Origin: Pullulanibacillus sp. KACC 23026 | GTDB taxonomy: Bacteria; Bacillota; Bacilli; Bacillales; Sporolactobacillaceae | Reading direction: 5' to 3' | DNA length: 64,000 bases | NCBI RefSeq assembly: GCF_029094525.1 | Contig: NZ_CP119107.1 | Span: 2,356,001 to 2,420,000, forward strand | Shown here: in pieces, positions 8,625 to 16,905 of the stretch | Layout of the letters: each line of letters starts with the position of its first letter | Numbering within the stretch: position 1 is the first letter of the stretch | The notes under the pieces: model-generated | Databases searched by the model: none | Told to the model about the DNA's origin: nothing | What the model saw: only the letters and a program-made list of their open reading frames with translations | Made by a program: the position numbers and the translations under genes

Positions 8625-10028
8625 TTGGACAAAACAAAATCGATACGCTCAAATACAGCTCAAGCCTCCGTTAAGTCCCGAAAACAAGTCTTAAAAGGGT
8701 CCATGTCAGTTTGGGAGCTGATATTAATTGGCATAGGAGGGATTATAGGGGCCGGTTATTTCCTTGGATCGGGTTCTCCTATTCGTACAGCCGGCCCTTC
8801 TGTTTTATTAGCTTTTGTTATAGGCGGGTTGATCACTATGCAAGCGGTTGGGGCATTAAACAGCTTGTCCTTCGATCATCCTAGCGAAGGGGCATTTAAA
8901 ACCTATGCCGATATGTATTTAGGGCGTTTTATGGGCTACATGCAAGGATGGACGTTCTACTTGATGAGTATTTTAACGATTTCGAGTGAAGCGGTTGCTT
9001 CAGCTATCTTTGTGAAAGTTTGGTTGCCTCATATACCGCTTTGGATCATGTCTTCAAGTTTTGCAGCACTGGTTATTTTAATAAATGCTTTTGGAGTTAA
9101 AAACTTTAGTACAGTAGAATCATTTATGAGCGTCATTAAGATTGCCGCTTTGTTTGGGTTTATTGTCGTTGCTAGTATTGCTATTTTTGGAGGACAGTCA
9201 CACGAGGGAACGACACAAGCCCTCGATGCTTTACATAACACAGGATTTTTCCCACATGGCTTTAGTGGACTTGCCCAATCCATGCTTATTGTGGTCTTTG
9301 CTTATGCGGGAATTGGTGTTTTCGCGACGGCTGCCGTTCATTTAAAGCATCCAAAGTATTTAGATATTGGCGGCTTGGTAACAGTGGGGACCTTGACCGG
9401 ACTTTATTTGCTTTCAATTGCGGGGTTATTGCTTCTACTCCCGTGGAATGAAGTCAACGTTCAAACCAGTCCTTTTGTACAAGCCTTGCAGCATGTTCAC
9501 CTAAATGTATTGGCCGATTGTTTGAATGCGGTGATTCTAATCGCTTCGTTTAGCGTTATGGCAGGTTCCGTTTTTTCCGCCAATCAGATATTAAAGAGTT
9601 TGGGGGATAATGGGGAAGCCCCTCGATTTACCATTAAGAAGAGTCCGAACAATCCTATTCCGTATGGAGCCTTGATCACCACCACAATAGGCCTCGCTGT
9701 TTTTATCAGCATGTCGTATGTGTTGCCATCAAGTATCTATAATTTACTAATAAGTTCCTCAAGTTTTTTTACCTTCTTTAATTATTTCATCATCCTGCTG
9801 ACGTTTTTAGCTTGGCGCCGTCAATATAAAGATAAAACCATTTCTCTCTTGGCATTTGGACAACCTTTGAGCACTTGGCTGACAATGGGAATTATCCTAT
9901 TTTTAACCGTTTTTGCCCTTTTCCAAAAGGAACAGAGGCTCGGGTTTTATGCCTGCTTAGTCATGGGGGGACTGATCATCATCGGCTACTTTTTCTCACC
10001 CAAAAGAAAAGCCACTCGAAGCTCCTAG
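8625..10028 (+). CDS. APC-family amino-acid permease
   Basis: This is a 467-residue integral membrane transporter of the amino acid-polyamine-organocation superfamily. It has about 12 hydrophobic segments, starting with the diagnostic SVWELILIGIGGIIGAGYFLG of TM1 (about 28-50), whose broken helix binds the substrate amino group. Other family marks are PSEGAFKTYADMYLGRFMGY and FAYAGIGVFATAA in TM6. It resembles AapA/YbxG-type proton symporters for neutral amino acids, but the substrate cannot be fixed. The TTG start at 8625 follows AGGAGGG (8612-8618) at seven bases. It appears to be monocistronic with a long leader. Confidence 0.85.
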   Translation: MDKTKSIRSNTAQASVKSRKQVLKGSMSVWELILIGIGGIIGAGYFLGSGSPIRTAGPSVLLAFVIGGLITMQAVGALNSLSFDHPSEGAFKTYADMYLGRFMGYMQGWTFYLMSILTISSEAVASAIFVKVWLPHIPLWIMSSSFAALVILINAFGVKNFSTVESFMSVIKIAALFGFIVVASIAIFGGQSHEGTTQALDALHNTGFFPHGFSGLAQSMLIVVFAYAGIGVFATAAVHLKHPKYLDIGGLVTVGTLTGLYLLSIAGLLLLLPWNEVNVQTSPFVQALQHVHLNVLADCLNAVILIASFSVMAGSVFSANQILKSLGDNGEAPRFTIKKSPNNPIPYGALITTTIGLAVFISMSYVLPSSIYNLLISSSSFFTFFNYFIILLTFLAWRRQYKDKTISLLAFGQPLSTWLTMGIILFLTVFALFQKEQRLGFYACLVMGGLIIIGYFFSPKRKATRSS

Positions 10029-10188
10029 ATCGTCAACTCTTTAAGGGGACAAATTAATGGCAGAAGGTAAAGGTTAGAGTGCCGATTTTTTACATTTGTC
10101 TACGCCAAATTTCATAATTAATGGCTCAATGTAAATATTAAATTTGTGGTTCCAGATTTCACTAGTACTCGGAAGGAGGTGTATAGCG

Positions 10189-10368
10189 TTGGATGCCAAA
10201 CGTGCCCAAGAAATTCAATCTTCACAGGCAATGGCCAATGTCATTTGTGATGGTCAATCGGTTTACATTGAACATGTTGATCAAGAGAACGGGTTAGCCA
10301 CTGTCCATCCTGTTGATGATCCGAATCAGAAAAAAAGTGTTTCGGTTGAAAGCCTAAGTGAGCAATAA
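10189..10368 (+). CDS. sspH: H-type small acid-soluble spore protein
   Basis: The 59-residue product matches SspH: DAKRAQEIQSS near the N-terminus, then YIEHVDQENGLATVHPVDDP, and a final ESLSEQ. Its length equals that of B. subtilis SspH. SspH is a minor core protein of the spore, made in the forespore under sigma-G. The TTG start at 10189 is preferred because GGAGGT lies eight bases upstream (10175-10180); the longer frame from 10144 has no signal. A hairpin terminator follows at 10397. Confidence 0.92.
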   Translation: MDAKRAQEIQSSQAMANVICDGQSVYIEHVDQENGLATVHPVDDPNQKKSVSVESLSEQ

Positions 10369-10396
10369 ACCGCTTAGGAATAACTGTATGATGAAA

Positions 10397-10426
10397 AAGC
10401 AGCCAATTTATTGGTTGCTTTCTTTG
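10397..10426 (+). terminator. Rho-independent terminator of sspH
   Basis: AAGCAGCCAA (10397-10406) pairs with TTGGTTGCTT (10411-10420), followed by TCTTTG. Confidence 0.75.
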
Positions 10427-10533
10427 TTATAATGAACCGTACAGCATTTATCTTTTTATAAGAACTCGTATACTCTAAAATGGTTTTAGAGATAACCCAT
10501 TACATCATGATTGAAACAAGAGGAGTACCTTCT

Positions 10534-12750
10534 TTGAGCTATATTAAGCAATGGCAGAAAGCGCTAAACTTAGAAATTAAACATTTAAAAACATTTGGCG
10601 GCACTAAATATACACTGACAAATGGTCGATTAGTAGAGTCGGCAGATACTTCTATCTATTTCTTTGATACAGTCATAACACTGAAGATTCCTGCAGGGAC
10701 TTCGGTAAGAATCGAATGGGGGAAGACATCGATAAAGGGGCAAATTCTTTCAACAGAAGGCAGAAGTGTGATGGTCGCACTTGAGAAATCGCTTGGGGAT
10801 TTGATTAACGATTGCCTTTTATTCCATGACCCGTGGGAATTATTGGAACAATTAAACCAAAGATTAGATGAGATCAAAAAGAGCAAGAGGAAGAGGACTC
10901 GTGTACAGGCTTTAATGGAGCCGTCACTCGAAGTGAATCACCCTTCTCATAAAATAAAAACGTCTGTTCATGAGCTGTTGCTTCGTTCTACCTACAATCC
11001 TGTAACGTTTGTATGGGGACCACCTGGAACTGGAAAAACTTATACGCTTGCACGTGTAGCGGCCAATCATTACTTGAAGAATCGAAAGGTATTGATTTTG
11101 TCACAAAGTAACCAAGCGGTGGATGTTTTGATTGGGGAAGTGGCGAGATTCCTAAAGAAGAAGGACTATCAGACGACAGGTAAAGTTATGCGCTACGGGT
11201 CAGAGTCCGACGAGTTAAAAGCACAGCATCCCGAATTAACCGTCAGTTACTTGCTTGAGAAACAAGAACCCCGACTCATCGATGAACGGGAGCAGTTACT
11301 AAAAGAAAAACTCGCACTAACAAAAGATTTGGGGCTTTCTTTTAGTAAAAGAGATTCAAAGTCTCTTTTAGAAATTGAAAAAAAACTGACACATTTCCTT
11401 GAAAAGCTTCGTTCTAAGGAACATCAACTAGTAAAAGAAGCTTCTATAATTGGGGCAACACTTGCAAAAGCTGCAACCGATGAAACCTTATTCTCCCAGA
11501 CATTTGATGTGGTCATTGTTGATGAGGCGAGCATGGTGTATGTTCCACAGGCCGCCTTTGCTGCCTCATTAGGGAAACGGCTCATTGTTTGCGGCGATTT
11601 TAAACAACTGCCTCCTATTGCCGCATCACGAGACCCGTTGGTTACGGAATGGTTAAAAGAAGATATTTTTCATAAAGCAGGCGTTGTTCAAGAACTTCAA
11701 ACCAATCGCCATCCTCATCTCTTTTTGCTTAATCAGCAAAGAAGGATGCATCCTGATATTTCGGCTTTTACCAATCAGGTTATTTATCAAACACTTGTGA
11801 CCGATCACCCGAGTGTTCATCAAACAAGACATGCGTTAGCAGAACGTGAGCCTTTTAAAGGACAAGCCTCTATATTATTAGATGCAAAAGGGATGGGAAG
11901 CTATTGCATGAAAGAGAAAAACACCCATTCGCGTTTTAATCTCTGGCAGCTTCTTTTGTCCTTTCAGTTGATTCTAGAGTCTCTATTAAACGGCACAAAA
12001 TCAATTGGCTATGTGACACCATATAGAGCACAGGCCCAATTTATGGAAAAGCTTATTTCAGACATTATAAAGGAACCACAAAATGTGGATTTACTTTCAG
12101 CCACCGTTCATCGCTTTCAGGGCAGTGAACGCGAATGTATGATATTTGATACCGTCGACAGCTTCCCTGAAGAGCGATCGGGTTATCTGCTAACAGGAAA
12201 AGAGAGTGAACGCTTAATCAATGTGGCATTAACACGGACCCAAGGGAAATTTATTCAAGTCAGTGATACGTCGTTTTTTGGCGATAAAGTGAATCCTAAT
12301 AAACTCATTAGACAACTCTTAACGCACCAAGAGAATCATGGACAAAGCATTGGAAAGCAACAGATCGGCAGTTGGATTAAGCATCAACATCCAAAGCTGC
12401 AATGGCTGCATGCAAAAAATTTGACTAAAGTGATGGAAGACTTATCCCAGGCTAAGACTTCCATCCTTCTCTCTTTATCAGATATAACGCCATCACTTAA
12501 TGACTGGCTGCCGATAATGAGAGAGCAACGTGCTCTGATCACCTTGATTTCGAACACGCCACTTGCGGATATTCAACCTGCCAATTGGATCGAACAGTCT
12601 CTCCCTTTCAATTTTATCCTAATAGATCATAAGCTGTTGTGGTTAGGATTACCTCTATCAGGAATACGTCATTTGCAGTCGCCTTACATTTGTGCACGGC
12701 TAGAGTCACCCCAGGTTGCTGAACATTTTATTAGGCAGCTTTCCATTTGA
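10534..12750 (+). CDS. Superfamily 1 (UPF1/DNA2-like) helicase with C-terminal PLD-like region
   Basis: The 738-residue product is a superfamily-1B helicase. Visible motifs are Walker A GPPGTGKT (162-169), motif II DEAS (330-333), GDFKQLPPIA (motif III), QQRRMHPDIS (motif IV), the VTPYRAQA block, TVHRFQGSERE (motif V) and NVALTRTQGK (motif VI). The N-terminal 150 residues form a beta-rich region as in UPF1-like proteins. The last about 110 residues, after an Asp/Asn-poor linker, look like a phospholipase-D-like fold (ILIDHKLLWLGLPL) but lack a clear HKD motif. The TTG start at 10534 is chosen over the ATG at 10480 because AGGAG (10520-10524) lies nine bases upstream. Substrate, RNA or DNA, is unknown. 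Confidence 0.82.
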   Translation: MSYIKQWQKALNLEIKHLKTFGGTKYTLTNGRLVESADTSIYFFDTVITLKIPAGTSVRIEWGKTSIKGQILSTEGRSVMVALEKSLGDLINDCLLFHDPWELLEQLNQRLDEIKKSKRKRTRVQALMEPSLEVNHPSHKIKTSVHELLLRSTYNPVTFVWGPPGTGKTYTLARVAANHYLKNRKVLILSQSNQAVDVLIGEVARFLKKKDYQTTGKVMRYGSESDELKAQHPELTVSYLLEKQEPRLIDEREQLLKEKLALTKDLGLSFSKRDSKSLLEIEKKLTHFLEKLRSKEHQLVKEASIIGATLAKAATDETLFSQTFDVVIVDEASMVYVPQAAFAASLGKRLIVCGDFKQLPPIAASRDPLVTEWLKEDIFHKAGVVQELQTNRHPHLFLLNQQRRMHPDISAFTNQVIYQTLVTDHPSVHQTRHALAEREPFKGQASILLDAKGMGSYCMKEKNTHSRFNLWQLLLSFQLILESLLNGTKSIGYVTPYRAQAQFMEKLISDIIKEPQNVDLLSATVHRFQGSERECMIFDTVDSFPEERSGYLLTGKESERLINVALTRTQGKFIQVSDTSFFGDKVNPNKLIRQLLTHQENHGQSIGKQQIGSWIKHQHPKLQWLHAKNLTKVMEDLSQAKTSILLSLSDITPSLNDWLPIMREQRALITLISNTPLADIQPANWIEQSLPFNFILIDHKLLWLGLPLSGIRHLQSPYICARLESPQVAEHFIRQLSI

Positions 12751-12878
12751 TCGTCCTAAAAGTCTTATACCTCATCCATTATTAGGTCAAGCACTCCCAA
12801 ATACTTAAAAATGGAAAAGAAGGGAATATTAAGAGACACACTACAGACGATTGAAATTCAGGTTAAGGAGGGCTTTCG

Positions 12879-14021
12879 TTGAACCCGACAACTGCTATCT
12901 TGGGTATTGGGACTGCACTTCCCGCTTACACCGTAGCACAAGCTGATATTGCCGATTTAATGGCTGACTCATTAAAAGACAGACCTGATTTGGCTCGATT
13001 TGCAAGGAGAATCTTCAAATCCTGCGGCGTTGAAACACGCTATACGGTTGAGCCGAGTTACCTTGGCTCTATCGAAACTTGCTGCTATTTGCCTTCACGC
13101 GAACAATCCGATATTCCGACGACTGAAGAACGAATGAAGACTTACCAGAGAGAAGCCTTGCCTCTAGCGATTGAGGCTGCTAAGAAGGCCATAAGCGAAG
13201 CTAATAGAACCAGTGAACAAATAACGCATCTCATTACGGTAAGCTGTACCGGGCAATTTTTGCCTGGACTTGATGTCCTGCTCATTCGTGAACTTCAATT
13301 AAACCCAAGAGTAAACCGATTACCATTGATCTTCCAAGGGTGTTCGGCCGGATTAAAAGCGATTCAAATGGCGCGAGATGTTGTACCAAATGCGCCTGAT
13401 GCCCATGTCCTGGTTGTTTGTGTAGAACTCTGTACACTTCATTTTCAACCTGTAAAAGAAAGAGAAGCGCTATTTGCTGCCTCTTTCTTCGGAGACGGCG
13501 CTTCGGCTTGTGTAATAGGTGAACCGGGTAAAGAAAATCGGAATTACTTAGAACTAGGGACGGGGTATGCGGTTCTTCTCCCAGATTGTACGGGTGATAT
13601 GACATGGGAAGTCGGCAATCACGGCTTTGACCTTTACTTGTCTCCCCGCATTCCTAAGCTTTTGGCTGCTTATCTAGAAGAGGAACTTCAATTCCTACTT
13701 AAGGGAAATTTTCCAGAGCTGTGGGCGATTCATCCAGGCGGCAAAGGGATAGTCGATTCCGTACAGAACGTAATGAACCTCACCGATCAGCAAACGCATT
13801 ATAGTCGAGAGATTTTAAGAACGGTTGGAAATCTCTCTTCTAATACCATACTATTCGTCTTGAACGCGATGCAAAGAGATATGGAACTTAGAGAAAAGAG
13901 CTCTACAGAAGGCGTGGCGCTGGCATTTGGTCCAGGGCTGACAGCAGAGTTGATGCGCTTTACTTATGTTCCAACTTACTCCCGTTCGACTCAGGAGCAA
14001 TCTCATCATGCCCTTTTTTAG
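12879..14021 (+). CDS. Type III polyketide synthase (chalcone/stilbene synthase family)
   Basis: The 380-residue product is a homodimeric type III PKS. The Cys-His-Asn catalytic triad is visible as Cys155 in FQGCSAGLKA, His285 in WAIHPGGKGI and Asn318 in VGNLSSNT; the family signature GFGPG appears as LAFGPGLTAE at the C-terminus. Such enzymes extend acyl-CoA starters with malonyl-CoA to make pyrones or alkylresorcinols; B. subtilis BpsA is the nearest well-known relative. TTG 12879 follows AAGGAGGG. The gene overlaps the methyltransferase gene by 14 bases, so the three genes 12879-15908 form one operon. Starter unit and ring type cannot be read from the sequence. Confidence 0.92.
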   Translation: MNPTTAILGIGTALPAYTVAQADIADLMADSLKDRPDLARFARRIFKSCGVETRYTVEPSYLGSIETCCYLPSREQSDIPTTEERMKTYQREALPLAIEAAKKAISEANRTSEQITHLITVSCTGQFLPGLDVLLIRELQLNPRVNRLPLIFQGCSAGLKAIQMARDVVPNAPDAHVLVVCVELCTLHFQPVKEREALFAASFFGDGASACVIGEPGKENRNYLELGTGYAVLLPDCTGDMTWEVGNHGFDLYLSPRIPKLLAAYLEEELQFLLKGNFPELWAIHPGGKGIVDSVQNVMNLTDQQTHYSREILRTVGNLSSNTILFVLNAMQRDMELREKSSTEGVALAFGPGLTAELMRFTYVPTYSRSTQEQSHHALF

Positions 14022-14760
14022 ATCCTTGTCAGTACGTGCAAAAGAAGCCGAATTAATGGACGATTTCTCGATGGGTGGGGAAGAATTAAGAGAAGCGTTA
14101 AAACATCTTAGACGATTAAATCGGATCTTTGCAGCGCCTGGTCCAACTTTAGTTGGAGTCGAGAAACTATGGCGAAACATACGCTGTCCGAATAAGCTTA
14201 CCATTGTAGATGTCGGTGCGGGTTCAGGAGACGTGAACCGGAAACTGCTTCAGTGGGCTGAGAAGAACGGAATCGAAATGGAGTTGACGCTCGTTGATTT
14301 GACAGAGGAAGCTTGTTCAGAAGCCAGGCAATGGTTCGCTAAGGATTCCCGAGTCCGAGTCATCCGTGGAGACGCGAGGGAATTGCCAAGTGCTTCGGCT
14401 GATATCGTAACGGCCTCACAGTTTCTCCATCATTTTGACGGGATGCAGTTGGTCGAAATCGTGTCACACATGTTGAGGACTTCGAGATATGGAGCGGTTA
14501 TTAATGACATCCATCGGCATGTTGTGTCTTATACAGCCGTTTGGCTCACAGCACGACTTATTTCTCGCAACCGTTATATTCTAAACGACGCCCCACTCTC
14601 GGTAGCCAAAGGTTTTAAGAGAAAGGATTGGGAGACATTGATGGAACGGCTTCAGAATGATGAAATGACTTATCAATGGAGACCTATGTTCCGCTATTCT
14701 GTCGTTATTCCAAAGCCAGATAGTTTTAAAAATAGGGAAGTAGGCAGGGGGGAGGCATGA
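14008..14760 (+). CDS. SAM-dependent class I methyltransferase of the PKS operon
   Basis: The 250-residue product has the Rossmann-type SAM motif I VDVGAGSGDVNRKL (about 69-82), an acidic residue after strand 2 (TLVDLTEEA), motif GDARELP and the post-I segment ASQFLHHFDG. It probably methylates the polyketide made by the upstream type III PKS. ATG 14008 follows AGGAG at 13993-13997; the longer frame from 13966 has no support. The overlap with the PKS gene and the ATGA overlap with the next gene indicate translational coupling. Confidence 0.85.
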   Translation: MPFFRSLSVRAKEAELMDDFSMGGEELREALKHLRRLNRIFAAPGPTLVGVEKLWRNIRCPNKLTIVDVGAGSGDVNRKLLQWAEKNGIEMELTLVDLTEEACSEARQWFAKDSRVRVIRGDARELPSASADIVTASQFLHHFDGMQLVEIVSHMLRTSRYGAVINDIHRHVVSYTAVWLTARLISRNRYILNDAPLSVAKGFKRKDWETLMERLQNDEMTYQWRPMFRYSVVIPKPDSFKNREVGRGEA

Positions 14761-15908
14761 CCAACCATTATGATGTGATCATCATCGGTGCCGGAATAGC
14801 GGGGAGCAGCTGCGCCATACAGCTAGCTAAGACCGGAGCCAAAACACTACTTATGGACCGACAGGCATTCCCGCGTCACAAAACTTGCGGCGAATTTTTA
14901 TCACCGGAGTCAAGGGAGATGCTTGAATACCTAGGGGTACGGATTTGCGATCTCGCGGTACAACCGAGCAGAATGGATCATGCCAAACTCTTCATGCCGA
15001 ACGGCGGCGAAATAAGTGCGCCTTTTTCTGGACACGCGCATGGGATGAGTCGTTTTGAACTTGACCGATTCCTTCATGAGAAAGCAGCTGAGTTTGGTTG
15101 CGAAGTACTAACCCAAGTCACTGTAACAGACGTCACACAGCTAGAAGAACAGCGCTATAAGGTAGAGGCTCGGCAAAAAGGAGTCAGGGTGGATTATTAT
15201 GCCAAACTTGTCATTGGCGCATTTGGAACTAAGAAGCCTCGCAGTTCTAAGCGTTTGCTTGAGAGTGAGAGCAGGGATAAACAGATTTTTGTCGGATTCA
15301 AATCTCATTTTAGCGGCATTGAGGTGCCATCAAGAGTGGAGCTCTATCTTTGTAAAGACGGGTATGTGGGCATCTCGCCAGTTGAGAAGGCAACAGCCAA
15401 CGTTGCGGCCCTCATGACGCTTGAGACTATACAAGGTAATGGAAAATCTGTTACGGACATGTTGTATGCCGCCTCTAAAGGTCATGCCAAATTGGCTGCA
15501 AGATTAGCTGAAGGGCGTTCGGTTCCCGGCACACAGGTAGGGGTTGCACCCATTCGTTTATCGAATCATCTTGAGCCTTGGTCAGAGTATCCGCATATCG
15601 GTGATGCCCTGCTCATGATCCCGCCTCTTTGCGGGGATGGCATGTCCATTGCCTTGCGTTCTTCGATACTTGTTTCTAAATGGACGATTCCGTACTTACA
15701 AGGGGCTGTAAGCTATGAAGTGTGGAAAAACGGATATACTGAGGATGCGAATCAAGAATTTGCACAGTTGTTGAGACGAGCCCGGCGATTTCAAAAGTTT
15801 GCCCTTGCTCCAACGAATCGGTATTATCCCTTACTTGTACGCCTTTTCCCAGCGATGGCAAGTTATTTCGTAAAAGCAACGCGATTGCCAGAAATGGGAA
15901 AACAGTGA
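14757..15908 (+). CDS. FAD-dependent oxidoreductase (geranylgeranyl reductase/monooxygenase type)
   Basis: The 383-residue product starts with a clean FAD-binding Rossmann motif VIIIGAGIAGSSCAIQLA, followed by HKTCGEFLSPES, the conserved substrate-side motif of geranylgeranyl-reductase-like and halogenase-like flavoproteins. A second FAD contact, GDALLMIPPLCGDGMSIAL, lies at about 285-303. As the last gene of the type III PKS operon it probably hydroxylates, oxidises or reduces the methylated polyketide, for example toward a quinone. The start overlaps the upstream stop (ATGA) and has GGGAGGC before it. A strong terminator follows. Confidence 0.87.
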   Translation: MTNHYDVIIIGAGIAGSSCAIQLAKTGAKTLLMDRQAFPRHKTCGEFLSPESREMLEYLGVRICDLAVQPSRMDHAKLFMPNGGEISAPFSGHAHGMSRFELDRFLHEKAAEFGCEVLTQVTVTDVTQLEEQRYKVEARQKGVRVDYYAKLVIGAFGTKKPRSSKRLLESESRDKQIFVGFKSHFSGIEVPSRVELYLCKDGYVGISPVEKATANVAALMTLETIQGNGKSVTDMLYAASKGHAKLAARLAEGRSVPGTQVGVAPIRLSNHLEPWSEYPHIGDALLMIPPLCGDGMSIALRSSILVSKWTIPYLQGAVSYEVWKNGYTEDANQEFAQLLRRARRFQKFALAPTNRYYPLLVRLFPAMASYFVKATRLPEMGKQ

Positions 15909-15922
15909 TGCATTTAAACGCA

Positions 15923-15956
15923 GGCGGTTCTCCTATTGGAGAACCGCCCCGCTTTT
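15923..15956. terminator. Rho-independent terminator between convergent genes
   Basis: GGCGGTTCTCC (15923-15933) and its perfect complement (15938-15948) enclose a four-base loop and are followed by CCGCTTTT. It ends the PKS operon and may also serve the convergent gene at 15955-16797. Confidence 0.88.
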
Positions 15957-16797
15957 ATGTATGAGGAAGGAAACCAAGTATTTCAAATACGGTTAAGAGG
16001 ATTTCAAGGACGATTAAGAAAACAACGATCCACTCGACAAACAAACCACGAATGGAATGGCTTATTGAGGAGAAGCCATCCATTATGGTGTATAAAATAT
16101 CGGTTTTACTTTTCAATATTTTATAGCGGTCATTCAGTTCAAAAAAATCCATCATTTGATCGTAGAATTCTCCAGCACTGCTATTCGTCCAAGTGATTTC
16201 TGGCTTATCTAAAATCATAATGTAGGCTAGGGTATTATATTCATGACGAAGAATTCGAGCTTGTGTACGGGCAAGTGCTTTATTCCCAACTCGCAAATTC
16301 CCTCTTTCAAGGCGGTCAATTATTCCTTCTAGCTGGTCTAGTATGCGACCCAGTTGCTCCTCAGATTTTTCAAGGGCCACCGATTTGGCTAAAACGGTTG
16401 AAATAATTTCAGGATAAAACGCTTCATAGTGAGGGGCAATCGCAAATTCATCGGTCATCTGTATGTCTTCAGATTCCATAATGTGTAAGCTGTAATCATC
16501 ACTGTAACGAGAGATGTTTTTTAAATGGATGTCTAGTTCATAGTTTTTGAGGAAGTTTAAAAAAGGAAGCATATCTTGAATTTGTTCAAAATTAATAAAC
16601 ACCACACTTCCAAAAGAAAAAACAAGAATGGACTGTGCAGCGTCAACATTCTGGTTTAAAATTTTAGTGAGAGTCGGAGCATTTAAGATAAGCGGCTGTT
16701 CCCATGTGTATTTTCGGGGAATTCCACATTGAATCGCTATATTATTCAAATGGATTTCATTCGTTAAAGAAAAGGCTTTAAACGTCATGTCTTTCAA
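15955..16797 (-). CDS. RMD1/YagE (DUF155) family protein
   Basis: This 280-residue protein fits the RMD1/YagE (DUF155) family. It has an N-terminal alpha/beta part with ILVFSFGSVVFINF, a long helical middle (about 135-225) containing LERGNLRVGNKALARTQARI, and a single C-terminal membrane segment (about 255-273, WIVVFLIVLEILLTVFEIL). The yeast members are mitochondrial membrane proteins; the bacterial role is not known. The start is uncertain: TTG at 16797 and ATG at 16788 are both without a clear ribosome binding site. It runs convergent to the PKS operon and divergent from the GTPase gene. Confidence 0.75.
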   Translation of the reverse strand: MKDMTFKAFSLTNEIHLNNIAIQCGIPRKYTWEQPLILNAPTLTKILNQNVDAAQSILVFSFGSVVFINFEQIQDMLPFLNFLKNYELDIHLKNISRYSDDYSLHIMESEDIQMTDEFAIAPHYEAFYPEIISTVLAKSVALEKSEEQLGRILDQLEGIIDRLERGNLRVGNKALARTQARILRHEYNTLAYIMILDKPEITWTNSSAGEFYDQMMDFFELNDRYKILKSKTDILYTIMDGFSSISHSIRGLFVEWIVVFLIVLEILLTVFEILGFLPHT

Positions 16798-16905
16798 GTT
16801 GATTCACTCAATTCTTTCAAATTTATATAGATTTATTTTTCCCAAAAGAGACAAGGACTAATCGACAGAAACGGGTTTCTTCAGAGTGAGCGGAGGAGAT
16901 AAAGG

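Noticed and set aside
13282-13605. 107-codon minus-strand frame inside the type III PKS gene
   Set aside because: It is antisense to conserved catalytic sequence and shows no protein features.
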